From positions 2,526,707 through 2,569,147 of the forward strand of contig BFEA01000072.1 of the NCBI GenBank assembly GCA_003427395.1: 42,441 bases of DNA. The letters are read 5' to 3'. Both the position numbers and the translations under genes were made by a program. Shown here piece by piece: positions 21,290 through 31,576 of the stretch. Origin of the DNA: Chara braunii (lineage: Eukaryota > Streptophyta > Charophyceae > Charales > Characeae). Position 1 is the first letter of the stretch; each line of letters starts with the position of its first letter. Below the pieces are notes generated by a model that did not search any database, had not been told where the DNA came from, and saw only the letters and a program-made list of their open reading frames with translations.

Positions 21290-21734
21290 ACACGGCAGCC
21301 ATAGCCAGGCTGCCTGTGCCTAAGTCGAGGGGTGGACCGGTGGTTCTTGGCTGATGGGCGCTATGTCTGGGAGTATAAGGGATGTGCACTGTGCAGGCAA
21401 TTCACGGGAGAGAGCACATGCCTGGTGGTGAGAGGAGGACAACGCCATTGCAGGAGTCTTCACGAAGACCTATTGTCGTCATTAGAGAGTCCTACGTTGT
21501 AGGTGCTGTCTGTCTGTAGTCTGGGCCCCGAGCTCCATACAGGAGAGCAACAATGGAGACACTGATGTTGGAGGCAAGGAGAGGGCTTTCATTGCCAATT
21601 GGCTTTTATTGCTTTGCCCTTACTTGGTGTATATCATGTTGCATTCTGCTTTCAGTTTGAGCACATGACTTTCTGGATTTCAATGGGATGATGCAATATG
21701 GTTTTTGTGGTTCACTTCACTCTTTTTCCTGGCA
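21290..21734 (+). mobile_element. LTR tail fragment F (plus strand)
   Basis: GGCAGCCATAGCCAGGCTGCC at about 21294 is shared with LTR D (25312, GGCAGCCATAGCCGGGCTGCC) and LTR G (29758). A degenerate TGCCTGGTGG stands where the others have ACGTACCTGG. The rest matches fragment a at 5350-5622 and ends near 21734 in CCTGGCA. Confidence 0.5.
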
Positions 21735-21743
21735 TGGATTTTG

Positions 21744-21797
21744 GATCTACTCATCTGGGTGGAACAGGGGCTATTGTGGTGAAACTCAACAACGCAC
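21744..21797 (+). repeat. 54-bp repeat, copy 1
   Basis: This matches 41111-41164 at 47 of 54 positions with no indel. Neither frame nor third-position bias suggests coding constraint. It lies just after LTR fragment F. Confidence 0.7.
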
Positions 21798-21986
21798 AGG
21801 CCAGCCAGCAAAATAATCAGAGACCTTAATACGCTGATTCAGATATCTTAGCGAATGACTTGAACCGACACGATCTTCTGAGAAAAATGCAGATTTTTCA
21901 TACTGCAACTGTGTGGGTCATTCGATGTCTGCATCGTCTTTTTGGCTCAGAGTCTTCAGACAAGAAACTTTCCGTTTTTTTTAAAG

Positions 21987-22127
21987 CAAACAGGCACTCA
22001 GACAGTGCCCTGTTTGGACCAGCAGGAGCTCACAGTTCCCAGCACTCCTCTTTCAAGCTATTCTCCTTGTGCCTCTTGGACACCTGAACTTCCTGAAGAG
22101 AATTCACACAAGAATATCCTGGAAAGT
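21987..22127 (+). CDS. Candidate host-gene exon (upstream of RING-like exon)
   Basis: A 47-codon phase-0 exon is bounded by a pyrimidine tract (TTTCCGTTTTTTTTAAAG) and a strong donor, AGT|GTGAGT. The peptide is Ser/Pro/Thr-rich (VPSTPLSSYSPCASWTPELP) and ends in an acidic helix. No domain is recognised, so the segment may be a disordered linker. It is separated by a 148-base intron from the RING-like exon, and both exons are phase 0. Earlier exons, which should hold the start codon and the first zinc ligands of a RING, were not found. Confidence 0.4.
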
Positions 22128-22275
22128 GTGAGTTGAGAGTGTGTGGACTTGGATGCTGTTTGATAGCAAACGATGATAACATTTTGTTAATGTACTGTAG
22201 TTGTTATGGAGGTGCTTGCTCATATCGTCTTATGTTGTGTGCTATTGTCTTCTGCACAATCTTTGTGTTCTCCAG

Positions 22276-22647
22276 AAATTTCATGTCTTTCACAGTAAAT
22301 GCCTGAATGAGTGGATCTCTCTTTGTGAGGCCAAGTCAGTGCTGACATCCATTGCAATTACCGCAGAAGAGCAAGACGATGGATGCTCTCTGGATGGAAG
22401 GAGTGACAGGGGGATGTCAGTTACAGATAAAGAGCCATTGAGCAGTCGTGTGCCCTGGACTGCGGGTCGAGTGCCAGGAACTCTCCATTCTCTGAATGAT
22501 GATGGTTTTGCGCATGCTGTGGACAGTGATGGCAATCCTGCTGCTGAGGATCCATCCATCTACACCCCTTTTTGCCCAGAATGTCAGGGGACAGGGCATT
22601 TGCCAGGAAATGGAGAGCTGGAGCATCCGTGTTATCGTCTTCAACAG
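22276..22647 (+). CDS. Candidate host-gene exon with RING-H2-like half motif and CPEC pair
   Basis: A 124-codon exon follows TTGTGTTCTCCAG and ends CAACAG|GTACTC, phase 0 at both ends. Near its start is FHVFHSKCLNEW, which matches the middle of a RING-H2 finger (H-x-F-H-x2-C-L-x-x-W: ligands four to six). About 100 residues later is FCPECQGTGHL, which could supply the last Cys pair (C-P-x-C). In ordinary RING domains these are about 10-20 residues apart, so there would be a very long acidic Ser-rich insertion. The first Cys pair is missing from this exon. CPECQGTG also resembles a single DnaJ-type CxxCxGxG repeat. The role, if RING, would be ubiquitin ligase. I do not recognise the family and give no symbol. 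Confidence 0.55.
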
Positions 22648-22766
22648 GTACTCTGTCTTATACTTGCATGATGGATTGAATGGTGCTGTGTTCTGTTCAG
22701 GGGATATGATCGTCTGTGAAAAGCTAATCTGCTGTCTGTTGTTTCAATACTTTTGCTCTTTACCAG

Positions 22767-22778
22767 TCCACTGAATTG
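22767..22778 (+). CDS. Possible 12-nt microexon
   Basis: TACCAG|TCCACTGAATTG|GTGAGT: a pyrimidine-rich acceptor and a consensus donor bracket 12 bases, a multiple of three in phase 0 with its neighbours (four codons). It could also be chance. Confidence 0.25.
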
Positions 22779-22879
22779 GTGAGTGTGCTCACACTCTAAC
22801 GACCTTGTCTACATGCCTTGTCAATCATTGTGTTGTTACTCTTCTGGATAAAATTTATAGTGGCCTCTGTGTCTTGCAG

Positions 22880-22900
22880 TCCATTATTCAATCAAATCTT
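22880..22900 (+). CDS. Possible 21-nt microexon
   Basis: GTGTCTTGCAG|TCCATTATTCAATCAAATCTT|GTGAGC: 21 bases, again in phase 0 and again beginning TCCA. It is similar in layout to the microexon 113 bases upstream, so the two may be alternatives. Confidence 0.25.
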
Positions 22901-23870
22901 GTGAGCACGGAAGGAGGCTCATGTGCTTTTTTGGCAGGGTGGGTAGCAAGATAAAATATTGCAAAACGTGAAAGATATCCTGAATGCACCTGGTCTGGGA
23001 TACGGAAAAATTCAGCCTGCGAAGTTCCTCACATACGCTCAAAGATAAAGGTTAGCCTAGCGGCACACATTGGTATGTGAATGTCTTGAGAATTTCAACA
23101 ACGCAAAACGTTTCATATCACAGCTTACATTGTTGAAAAACTGCAGACGCAGCAACAATGCGGCGTCCATAGCCCTTCTGTTCCTGCTGCTCAGGCTACG
23201 CACTGGCCAATAGAGAGCCCGCTCCTCGTAAAATACGAACCTACGGAAACTTCATTGCTACTGTAAGATGTTCAGGTCACATTCCATCTGTGTTATCCTA
23301 CCGTCTGTTTGTGGGTCTATTTGATTCCCTGCCAGGCGATCTGTTATTCCTACCTTCCTCTCCTGATGTGATTTTTACTTTCTGGTTCTTTTCACTACCC
23401 CGAGTTTTTCACAATCAGTAAATCTACGTAAATTCCACAGAGTTTACTAGATCCTCCGCCCATGTACCCAGATCCAGACAGTAACCCCTTTATCCACATC
23501 ACTGCTTCCCTGCCAAGGTGTCCCGACCATGTTTCAAACATCTCTTACTTTTAAAGTCCCTACCCCGTCCTACTGGACCCTGCACCCGGGACCACCCTGC
23601 TGCCCAAACGTGTCGCACATCTCGACCCCTTTTCTATTTTCCCAATGTACTGTTTTTTTTGTTTTTTTTTTTTAACTACAAGTAGACCCGCCGCAGTGAA
23701 GGACGATGACAAAAACATTTTGCGAAACACCTCAGCCATCAGTTGGACCCCATCTTTGCAATGAACCCGTACCAAACGCTGCCCAACTTTGCAAAGTGCC
23801 CCGGCAGTTGCCCAAGTTTTCGTAGGTGTGATTGCAAAAGGCCAAGCGAATTTGCACACCCACCTGACAG
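22901..23870. other. Intronic stretch without a gene
   Basis: No coding frame is supported. Poly-T with a few interruptions lies at 23651-23673. Confidence 0.4.
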
Positions 23871-23885
23871 AGGCATAACACAACC

Positions 23886-24617
23886 ATGTCAGCCCAAAAG
23901 GCCATTCCACCGTGCCCATATCATAGCATCACCGGCGTCAGTGCAAATCAGCTGCATCTGGGATGGAAGCCTAGATCTGGTCTAGACTTCCTCCTGCCTG
24001 AAAACCGAACTGCTGCAACACCTGGAACCATTGAATTTGGTATCCAGTATGAGAAATTGTTGCAGCAGACTGTCGAACACATCAAGAAATCTCAGGAAGC
24101 CATGATTGCTTCTGAGAACAAGCGTTGCCGACAGTCCACATTTCAGGTAGGGGAACGTGTCTGGGTCAAGGCTAGTGAGTTGGGACAGGAGTTTGGCATC
24201 TCTAGGAAACTAATGTCTCAGTATTTCGGTCCCTGGGAAGTCTTAGACATTGTGGTGAATGGATTGGATGGTCCCTCGTACGTCATTCGTATTCCTGGTC
24301 ACCTACGCACTTACCCTGTTTTTCACGCGTCCAAGCTTGCACCTTTCGCTGAGACAGCCATCACGGAGATCTATGCTGCCCCCAACCATGGATGGCCACG
24401 TGGACGTCGACGACATCCTGGATCACAGAGATACGCCTGTTCCCAAGCCACCTGGAAGGGGAAGACCTCCTAAACCGGCAAGGGAGTACAAAGTACATTT
24501 CAGGCGTCGTACTGATCCGAAGGAAGATGATGGATTTCAAGGGAGGAACTTGTCAAGACAGCTCCTCAGATCGTGGCAGATTATGAGAAGAAGCTAAAGG
24601 GGAAGGCACAAGCATGA
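23886..24617 (+). pseudogene. Element D: 3' end of Ty3/gypsy pol (integrase C terminus, chromodomain-like tail)
   Basis: This is the last part of a Gag-Pol polyprotein. The first frame carries the helix before the integrase C-terminal domain (QYEKLLQQTVEHIKKSQEAM), then FQVGERVWVKASEL, QYFGPWEVLDIV, PSYVIRIPGHLR and YPVFHASKLAPF, the standard GPY/F-type end of integrase, in which F-G-P is visible. A frameshift at about 24365-24390 moves to a frame with VDVDDILDHR and, after a Pro/Gly linker, EYKVHFRRRTDPKEDDGF, resembling a diverged chromodomain (V-E-x-I-L-D-H-R ... E-Y-x-V-x-W). A second frameshift near 24540 restores a frame ending in TGA at 24615-24617. The catalytic integrase core, RNase H and RT are missing upstream. 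Chromodomains target integration to particular chromatin. The two frameshifts make this copy dead. Confidence 0.85.
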
Positions 24618-24636
24618 AGCATCTCAGCGGACTTCC

Positions 24637-24650
24637 AAAGCTAAGGGGGA
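24637..24650 (+). promoter_or_regulatory. Polypurine tract of element D
   Basis: AAAGCTAAGGGGGA lies directly before the LTR start TGGAATGTGAGG and 19 bases after the pol stop, the usual position for the plus-strand primer. Confidence 0.75.
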
Positions 24651-25757
24651 TGGAATGTGAGGAACGAGCCCTCAAGGGGCCCTGACAGACATCACATGTT
24701 CTGGGCTAGGGCCCCAGTAAGCCGAGTGCCCGCCCTAAGTGAAGGCGGGCCTGAATATTCGTCAAAGGCCAATTTTCGACATTTCCATATGAGGGTATTC
24801 AGGCTCTCGCAGCACGCCAGTTGGTGGGGTAGCCGCGTGAGCCTTACTAAGCTGCGTTGTCCAGTTGGCCCAGGCCTTGACAGTTGCGCCTGGGCACATA
24901 CACACAAAGCAGGGCCGACACATTGGGAAGCAGGCCATCGGCCTTTGGAAAGGCAGAACTGCTGACGCACCTACCTGGGAGCCCTGCACAGATGCAGCAA
25001 ACAGCCCAAGTCCGGAGACCTAGGCCGTGCCCAACTGAAAAGGGCCCAGGCCCTCATCTGTAGTCTCGGGCCTGGGTGCAGGGTCTGAGGCCCAACCGGA
25101 AGCTACTGGAAGCTTCCAGCCAGGCCACACGCAGCATCCAGGAGGCTGCCACTTCCACAGAAGGAGTAGGGCAGTCCAGGCCAGATATTCTGGCCAGTGC
25201 TGGCAATGCGGAAGTGCTGCTGCGCTCTTGCTTGATGCTGCGCTGCTGCCAAAGGCGCTGACGGGGCGCGTAGTGGTGAGGAGGGGCGCTGCGGGGCAGC
25301 AGGGGCGCAGGCAGCCATAGCCGGGCTGCCGGGCGCCAGGGGGTACAGCGGGCGATCTAGTGGTCTTCAGGGAAGGAGGCGGAGTGTGGGGTAATCAAGG
25401 TCTGATTGAGGGTGATGAGATACGTACCTGGTACATGAAGAGAGGTCGGCTATGGTGATGACAATCATGTACATTGGTCTTCGAGAGTCGAAGTGAGCCT
25501 GTTGCGTGAACCAGCTGTAGGTAGGATAGTTGGGTAGAGTAGACGGGGTGCTGGGCGTCAGACACAGAGGAGCGACGTTGGATAATGTGTTGGTGTGGCC
25601 TACGGGCTTGAACCTTGGCTCATTAGTTCATTGTATTGCTCTATATGGATGGTTTCTTGGTGCATATTGGGCTCTCTGCTTGGACACGACTACCTGGACA
25701 TCTGTGTGATTTTGCAACTTGGTTTTCTGTATATCGTTCACACTCATATTCCTTGCA
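24651..25757 (+). mobile_element. 3' LTR of element D
   Basis: It starts TGGAATGTG after the polypurine tract and ends CCTTGCA at 25757, the terminus also seen at 18468, 30125 and 41890. It contains the CAGCACGCCAGTTGGTGG segment, the GGCAGCCATAGCCGGGCTGCC palindrome-like box (about 25312), the TACGTACCTGG motif at about 25423-25433, and the TTGCAACTTGGTTTTCTGTA terminal box at about 25713-25732. Length is about 1.1 kb. Confidence 0.75.
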
Positions 25758-25759
25758 CC

Positions 25760-26975
25760 TGCAATAACCCATGCCATATGCCTCGTGGAAAGACTGAGGG
25801 CCAACTCGGCCGCCCTCAGCCCAGGCCGAAACGGGGGCAAAAAGGATCCCACACGAAGACTCAGGGCCTGGATGTGTGACAGTTGACTTTGATCAACTGT
25901 CGTGACCCCAACAGTAGTCCAAAGGTACCTAGCCCAGGCCGCTGGTCAAGCACACACACTTGTTTGTATGCAGGTACCCAGACAGCATCAGGTCCAAGGG
26001 AGAAGTCTGCAACTGTACAATCCGGGCCCTCAGCTGTGAGTCAATCCTGTCAATCACGACTGTGGGAAAAGCACCCGAGGCCAGACAGCCTCGACAACTG
26101 CTACTTAAGGCTGGCCTTGAGTGAGTCAAGCATTCAGTCTTGCTATGCTGCTTTGACGCTGGCTCAACTTTGACCAGACGCTGGCTTTATGCTGGCTCGA
26201 CGCTGGCTCGACGTTGGCTCGACGCTGGCTGTGCACTGGCGATGCGGACGACGGCACGAGGTGGAGGCAGCATGCTGGCGCTTTCTGCATTATGCGCCAG
26301 GCTTGCTGAGGTGGCATGCTGACGTGGCGCTACCGCTGGTCTACATTGCATGCTGACGTGGCGCTACCTCTGGTCTACATTGCATGCTGACGTGGCGCTA
26401 CCTCTGGTCTACATTGCATGCTGATGTGGCGCTACCTCTGGTCTACATCGCATGCTGACGTGACACTACGTCTGGTCTGCATTGCATGCTGATGTGGCAC
26501 TGCTACTGGTCTCCATTGATGATGTGGCATATGCCACTTGTCTCGACTGTTGACGTGGCATTGTCCACACTGTCTACATGAGGTGACTGGTTGCGAGGAG
26601 GAGGAAGATCGGGATCTGTGGATGAAGAAGATCAGGTACTCACCTGAGGTTGACATTGTCACTGGAATCTGCTATGTCTTCATGGTCTTCACGAGATAAA
26701 GTGCCACGTGGCACTATTGTGTGTGATCAGTAATATACTTATTATCATTGCTGACGTGGAGAGGGAAGAAGCCCGGAGAAGGAGAGGGGTCTGAAGGGAT
26801 TATTATTGTGTGATCTTTCATCTTGTCCTCTGTCTGTTCCCCCTCCACTCTCTTCTTTTAATGCTAATGAGATACTGTCTGAGATATCACTTCACGATTT
26901 GGAGACTTTGTTGCAGATAACGAGACTACTGATGTTTGACGATTTCTGGGTATCTGTCAGACCGGGTTCATTACA
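25760..26975 (+). mobile_element. LTR C, probably a solo LTR (inverted relative of LTR B)
   Basis: It runs from TGCAATAACCC to GGGTTCATTACA and aligns nearly end to end with the reverse complement of 12604-13962. No primer-binding site follows (the next bases are CCCCATTTCTCC) and no pol or polypurine tract precedes it, so it is best read as a solo LTR. The flanks do not show an obvious target-site duplication. Length is 1216 bases, shorter than B mainly in the array. Confidence 0.8.
26314..26517 (+). repeat. 34-bp tandem array in LTR C
   Basis: Six units start at 26314, 26348, 26382, 26416, 26450 and 26484. The unit begins GCATGCTGACGTGGCGCTAC and continues CTCTGGTCTACATT. Four of the units have the exact TGACGTGG octamer or one change from it. 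The array in B is the same sequence on the other strand with at least ten units. Confidence 0.92.
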
Positions 26976-28001
26976 CCCCATTTCTCCTCGACAAATTTCT
27001 TGGCGCCACCGACATCTATTTTTGACGGTGTCATATGTTCTTCTCGTGACTTCCTTACACACCACGTGGCTTGCATTTGAACTCTCTCGTGATGGCGGCG
27101 ACATCTATTCTCGTCACCACTTATCGGCTTTGACAAGCGCTGCATGACCAACATTTATTGCTATCTTTTGTTTTTCTAATTCGGAGAGCCCGTTTTTCTT
27201 GAAATTTCTGTGGACGACCGGATGCCTTCCTGGCATCGTCGGTCCCTGTTGGAACTACGACTGCATGGGGTGCGTATCGAAGATCCACCTTATCATTGGC
27301 ATCCGTCCCTTTCTTTTATTGGTTTGTCGCCGTTCCACGCGGTGTCCAGACGAGTGTCGTCAGGCGGTCTGCATGTGCAATGGTGACTAGCCCTGAGTAT
27401 GGCTATAGCCCACATGCGTCTTAGCCAGCTTGAGGGATAAGAGTAGGATGGGAGTACCCCAGATGGCAATGGCTGAGGGGAGCAGGCGAGATAGCGAGTA
27501 CACTCGAGTGTAAGAGTCACATGCCATTGTGGCGACCACCCAAGGGCAGTTTAAAACTATAAAAGATCCGGCCTTTTGACCAGAGTGATTACAAATTTGA
27601 ATTCTAGAATTAACCTCTCTGGCCAGGGACAAAAATTCAAGTATTGGACGCGGTGGGAACCACACCACAGGCTGACGTGACAGGTGCCCTGAACTGAGGC
27701 TTCACAACAAGCAGCTGCCAGTGCCAGCTGGCAAGCGCTTCGCAGTGCAGTTTCCGCACACGCGCTCCATCACGAACGGAGTGGCAGATAGCCACAGGGT
27801 GAAGACCGCTTAGGTCAACACTAATGGATACAGGTGGAGAGAGCCCCCGGTCAACGCACATGTGAAGATAATCAACAGTGAACATCCATCAAAGACGTCT
27901 TGTGAAAGGTCAACTGGAATCGTGACGGAAGGAGAGTAACACACAAAAGGTCGGCTAGAAGACAACGGGTGCCCGGGACTGAAGGTGGTCGTCCAGGTGC
28001 A
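26976..28001. other. Intronic sequence, no gene recognised
   Basis: GGCGCCACCGACATCTATTT at 27002 has a partial echo at 27095 (GGCGGCGACATCTATT). Open frames at 27872-28682 on the minus strand run through tandem repeats and are not supported. Confidence 0.4.
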
Positions 28002-28327
28002 GGTATGACGAAAGCGGTGGCAAGAGAAAGGAAGACCGCAGAAAGAGAAAGACGAAAAAGGGTCAAGGAGGGGTGTGCAGGGCAGAGGTTGAAGAGAACC
28101 GACAGATAAGAGGGACGACGGAGGAGAGCTAGGGGAGACACATCGGCCGCATCATCCAGGTACGGGTATGACGAAAGCGGTGGCAAGAGAAAGGAAGACC
28201 GCAGAAAGAGAAAGATGACAAAGGGAGTAAGGAGGGGCGCGCAGGGCAGAGGTTGACGAGAACCTACAGATAAGAGGGATGACCGAAGAGAGGTAGGGGA
28301 GAGGCATTGGCCGCACAGTTGGGCGCG
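28002..28327. repeat. 163-bp tandem duplication
   Basis: GGTATGACGAAAGCGGTGGC starts at 28002 and 28165. The copies share AAGAGAAAGGAAGACCGCAG, GCAGGGCAGAGGTTGA and AGATAAGAGGGA in order. It is purine-rich on the plus strand. Confidence 0.85.
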
Positions 28328-29159
28328 GGTGACCCGGGAGCCGACATTTAGGTTTAGACGACAGAGGAGAGTCATCAAAGAGACGGCCAAGGTGAGACAA
28401 GGAAGAGGCATAAACGCACAACAAGACAGGGGTGAGGTCATTGGTGGCTGACGAAAAGGGAGAAAACAAAAAAAACAGACTGCGGGATACATAAGGTAAG
28501 ACAGGGGAGAGGCAGCAAATGGGCGCGAGAGGGCTCGTCAGAGTTTGACGAGAAAGAAGGTAGGAACAGAGACCGGGTACACAAGGAACCGGCCGGAAGG
28601 AGAAACGGATGGGTGAGACTGGGGCAAAACAAGGCTTGGGGCTACCCCACGGCAGCTCCGACGTGGAGAATTTTGAAGTCATTTAGCCTGGCCACCAAGC
28701 CAGGCCAGGCATGTTCCCCCCACCCCCCCTTGCATTCCCAACCAGACCATCCACCTGCACCCCCCGCATTGGAACCTGCAAGCTATCTAAAGGAAAAGGA
28801 AAGATAGGAACAACGCAATAAAAAACAATCAAATGCAAAAGCCAGCCAAAGTATTCAAACCATCACACGCTTCAAAAGCACACCCACCGACACACCAAGA
28901 GCAGCAATCTTAGCATAAACAGTAGTTATACCTGCTCCACGAAACAGGGCCACCATCAAGCTGGGATACCGACGGCTCAAGGGGGCCGACTCCCTGCTGT
29001 TCTACAGAGGAGCTATGAGGCACACTACAGGCTGCCACCTGAGCAGACCCCTACACAAAACCTGGGGAAGGTGGTAGAATAGAGCAACTGCGTCCCTTCC
29101 AGAGGAATGAGACTTATCCTTAAGACAGCCTCCTGTTGTCCTTAAACCACCAGTACATG
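28328..29159. other. Intronic sequence, no gene recognised
   Basis: Purine-rich to about 28610, then a C-rich patch (28717-28733). No motif. Confidence 0.4.
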
Positions 29160-30125
29160 GCCTCAGCCTTGCAGCAAAATAATTTGTCGCCACAAGAAGT
29201 AATAGGCTGGCTCGGGGCAGGGTCGGAGCGTCAGAAGGTTTTCAAAATTTTGGGCCCATGTCAAATCAACAAGAGCCTTCTGTGCCAACGTTTCACGAAG
29301 TGGGGCCCATACAGTTGCAGCACGCCAGTTGGTTGGAGTGCACCAAGTCTCGGATTTCAGCAAATGCTGAAAACCCAGGGCCTCTGAGTTAGTTAGGCCC
29401 TGGGTACTTGAACGTGAGGCCGACAATGCATGCTGGGTATAGAGGCCGAAAATGCCAAAGGGAAATCGGCCCACTATCTGAATCGGGCCGCAGGCCTTGA
29501 CGAAAGAGGTGCAACTGCATCCCCCGGGCCTCAACTGTATCGGCCTGGGTTCAGCCTCTGGGTCCCTGTCGCAGGCTGAAGGGAGGCCGCCCACACGCTG
29601 CACTGGCATATAGGCAAGCAGGGCGAGTGGGCAGGGAGCTTGGCGATTGCGAGCAAGGCCGGCACGCTGCTGCGTTGCATGCATGCTGTGCTGCGCTAAG
29701 GCTGAGGGATGCAGGCTAGCGCTAGGCGGTAGGGCGCTGCCTGCATACAGGGCGCTGGCGGCCATAGCCGAGCTGCCTGAGGGCGCAGGGGAGGTGAGCG
29801 CGAAGGTGGTTCTTCGGAGGTGAAGGGCGCTGTGTGGGTACAAGGGAGAGTGTGGGTGAAGAGGACACGTACCTGGTGGAGGTGGAGGTCGGCATTGGTG
29901 TTGACATCATCACTCGTTGGTAGTCAAGTTGTCTGCTACATTTGGGTTATGCTGTTGGTGTTGCCCTGTTGGGCATGGACATTGACTCACGATTCTTCTG
30001 TATCATTCTCAATTGGATGGTTACTCGGTTCCATTGTGCTATCTGCTTTGGCTTGGACTACTTGGACTTCAGTGTGATTTTGCATTCTGGATTTCTGTGC
30101 TTCGTCCATATTCATGTTCCCTGCA
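29160..30125 (+). mobile_element. LTR G (plus strand, diverged relative of LTR D)
   Basis: It shares with D the GCAGCACGCCAGTTGGT segment (29316), GGCCTTGACG, the GGCGGCCATAGCCGAGCTGCC box (29758), ACACGTACCTGGTGG (29863), and a terminal box with TTCTGTGCTTCGTCCATATT that ends CCCTGCA at 30125. The 5' end is approximate. No coding part of an element adjoins it, so it may be a solo LTR. Confidence 0.6.
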
Positions 30126-31514
30126 CTTTGGCCGTGAAAGTGGTTGGATGCATTTCAACGGCGCTAGTGTGAGTATGCCCTCGGCAAGGACGTTTTGAGC
30201 AAGAGGAATATGCGCTACCTTGCTGGCAGGGAAAGGAAGAAGAAAACAGCAGGAACAAAAAAAAAACCAGCAATGTTTTCCTCCCCGTAATAGTGGTCAG
30301 ATCAGACTCAGATGCATTCTGGAAAGTGAATGTTTGAGTATGGCCTCCGTGAAGTCCTTCCACGACATCATTGATCTCTGGCATGTTTTTTCCTTTGCTT
30401 TTTTTTTTTTTTCCTTTGGGTAGACAGCCGGCACCGGTGCCACTTCCGAAATTCCCACTGCAGGTACCCACACGCAGAAGGCTCGGAAAATAGTGGCGCG
30501 CAGTGGGCAGGTAGCTTCGGGATTTTAGGTGTGGGTGTACTGGTGGTTTAAGACAGTCTCCTGTGGTTTTCTGTATTGCGTTGTTCGTAGTCCTCCTATA
30601 GCTTTAAAAGTTGTGCATACAACTCTTTTTGTACCCAAGAGGTCCCATCCCTTAAGGTGTGCAACTGTTCAGTGGCCATCGCCATGCTAGTTTCACAGTT
30701 GGAGTTAGAACTCTCAGAAGCCATTGGTTCGTTAGAGAGCCTTGGACCAGTGAAAGATTGGCTCAGACTCCCAAAATGAGCACTCTCTCTTTGCTGCTTC
30801 TTTCTCTCAGGACGAGCGCTCCTTTTTCCCTTCTTAATTCCATTCTTTCAACAGGTGCAATCGGACTCGCTTTCTTTTCCACTTCGCACTCATGCAAACA
30901 GATGGTGAATCACACTGGCACACAGCACTCACTCAAAGCTCAAAGATATGGGAGTCAAAACACAGTTCAGATACAACTTCGCTTCAACAGGCTATGGCGC
31001 ATCAGCGCCTGTACATCCCGACTCTCGTCTCTCTGTCCAACACCACTGATTGCACTCACTCAACTCTGGATCACCCTGGATATCCCACACGCATACACAC
31101 TCACACACACACTACTACTAACACCAGCTATGGCTGCCGTGGCAGCCGGCTACTACTAACTATGGCACACTGTCTTCCTCACGACCCACTTCCACTTCGG
31201 GCGACTGCAGACCACCTCGCACAAGACGCTGTGGCAGTGCTTCCGCATGGCTTACGCAGTAATGAACGAATGGCTGGACGCTGCCTCTTAATTTATACTT
31301 CTGGAAGTCGGTGGTCTGCCTCTTTCCGCCGGACCCATGGTGCACACAGTCCCACATGGTACTTGCTGACTGGACTAGGTGAGAATGGGAGCGGGTACCG
31401 CTGACTCAGCACAGGTGGACTGACCACTTGCCCACTTGCCTCTAGTCTACTGTGGACAATGTTTGAAAGGCCACTTCCGGACCTTCCGGAAGTCTGTGGA
31501 CTTGGCCTTTCGAC
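30126..31514. other. Intronic sequence, no gene recognised
   Basis: Poly-A (30257-30266), poly-T (30398-30412) and a CA-rich patch (31085-31115). Frames of 166 and 170 residues overlap here on the plus strand in different phases, but neither has a domain or splice support. Confidence 0.4.
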
Positions 31515-31576
31515 ACTGTAGCAGCTACGACCTTGACCTTTCCGGACTGTAGCAGCTACGACCTTGACCTTTCGGA
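31515..31576. repeat. 31-bp tandem duplication
   Basis: ACTGTAGCAGCTACGACCTT followed by GACCTTTC is repeated at 31515 and 31546. A partial third copy (CTACAGCTACGACCT) follows at about 31580. Each unit contains GTAGCAGCTAC, a near palindrome. Confidence 0.8.

Noticed and set aside
26998-27012. TTGGCGCCACCGAC as a primer-binding site after LTR C
   Set aside because: It lies 20 or more bases from the LTR end and differs from the TTGGCGCCGTTGCCGG type. LTR C is better read as solo.
27872-28682. Two long Leu/Ser/Pro-rich minus-strand frames
   Set aside because: They run through the 163-bp tandem duplication and are the complement of a purine-rich tract. No motifs.
30659-31404. Overlapping 166- and 170-residue plus-strand frames
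   Set aside because: Two phases are open at once over CA- and CT-rich sequence, with no domain or splice evidence.
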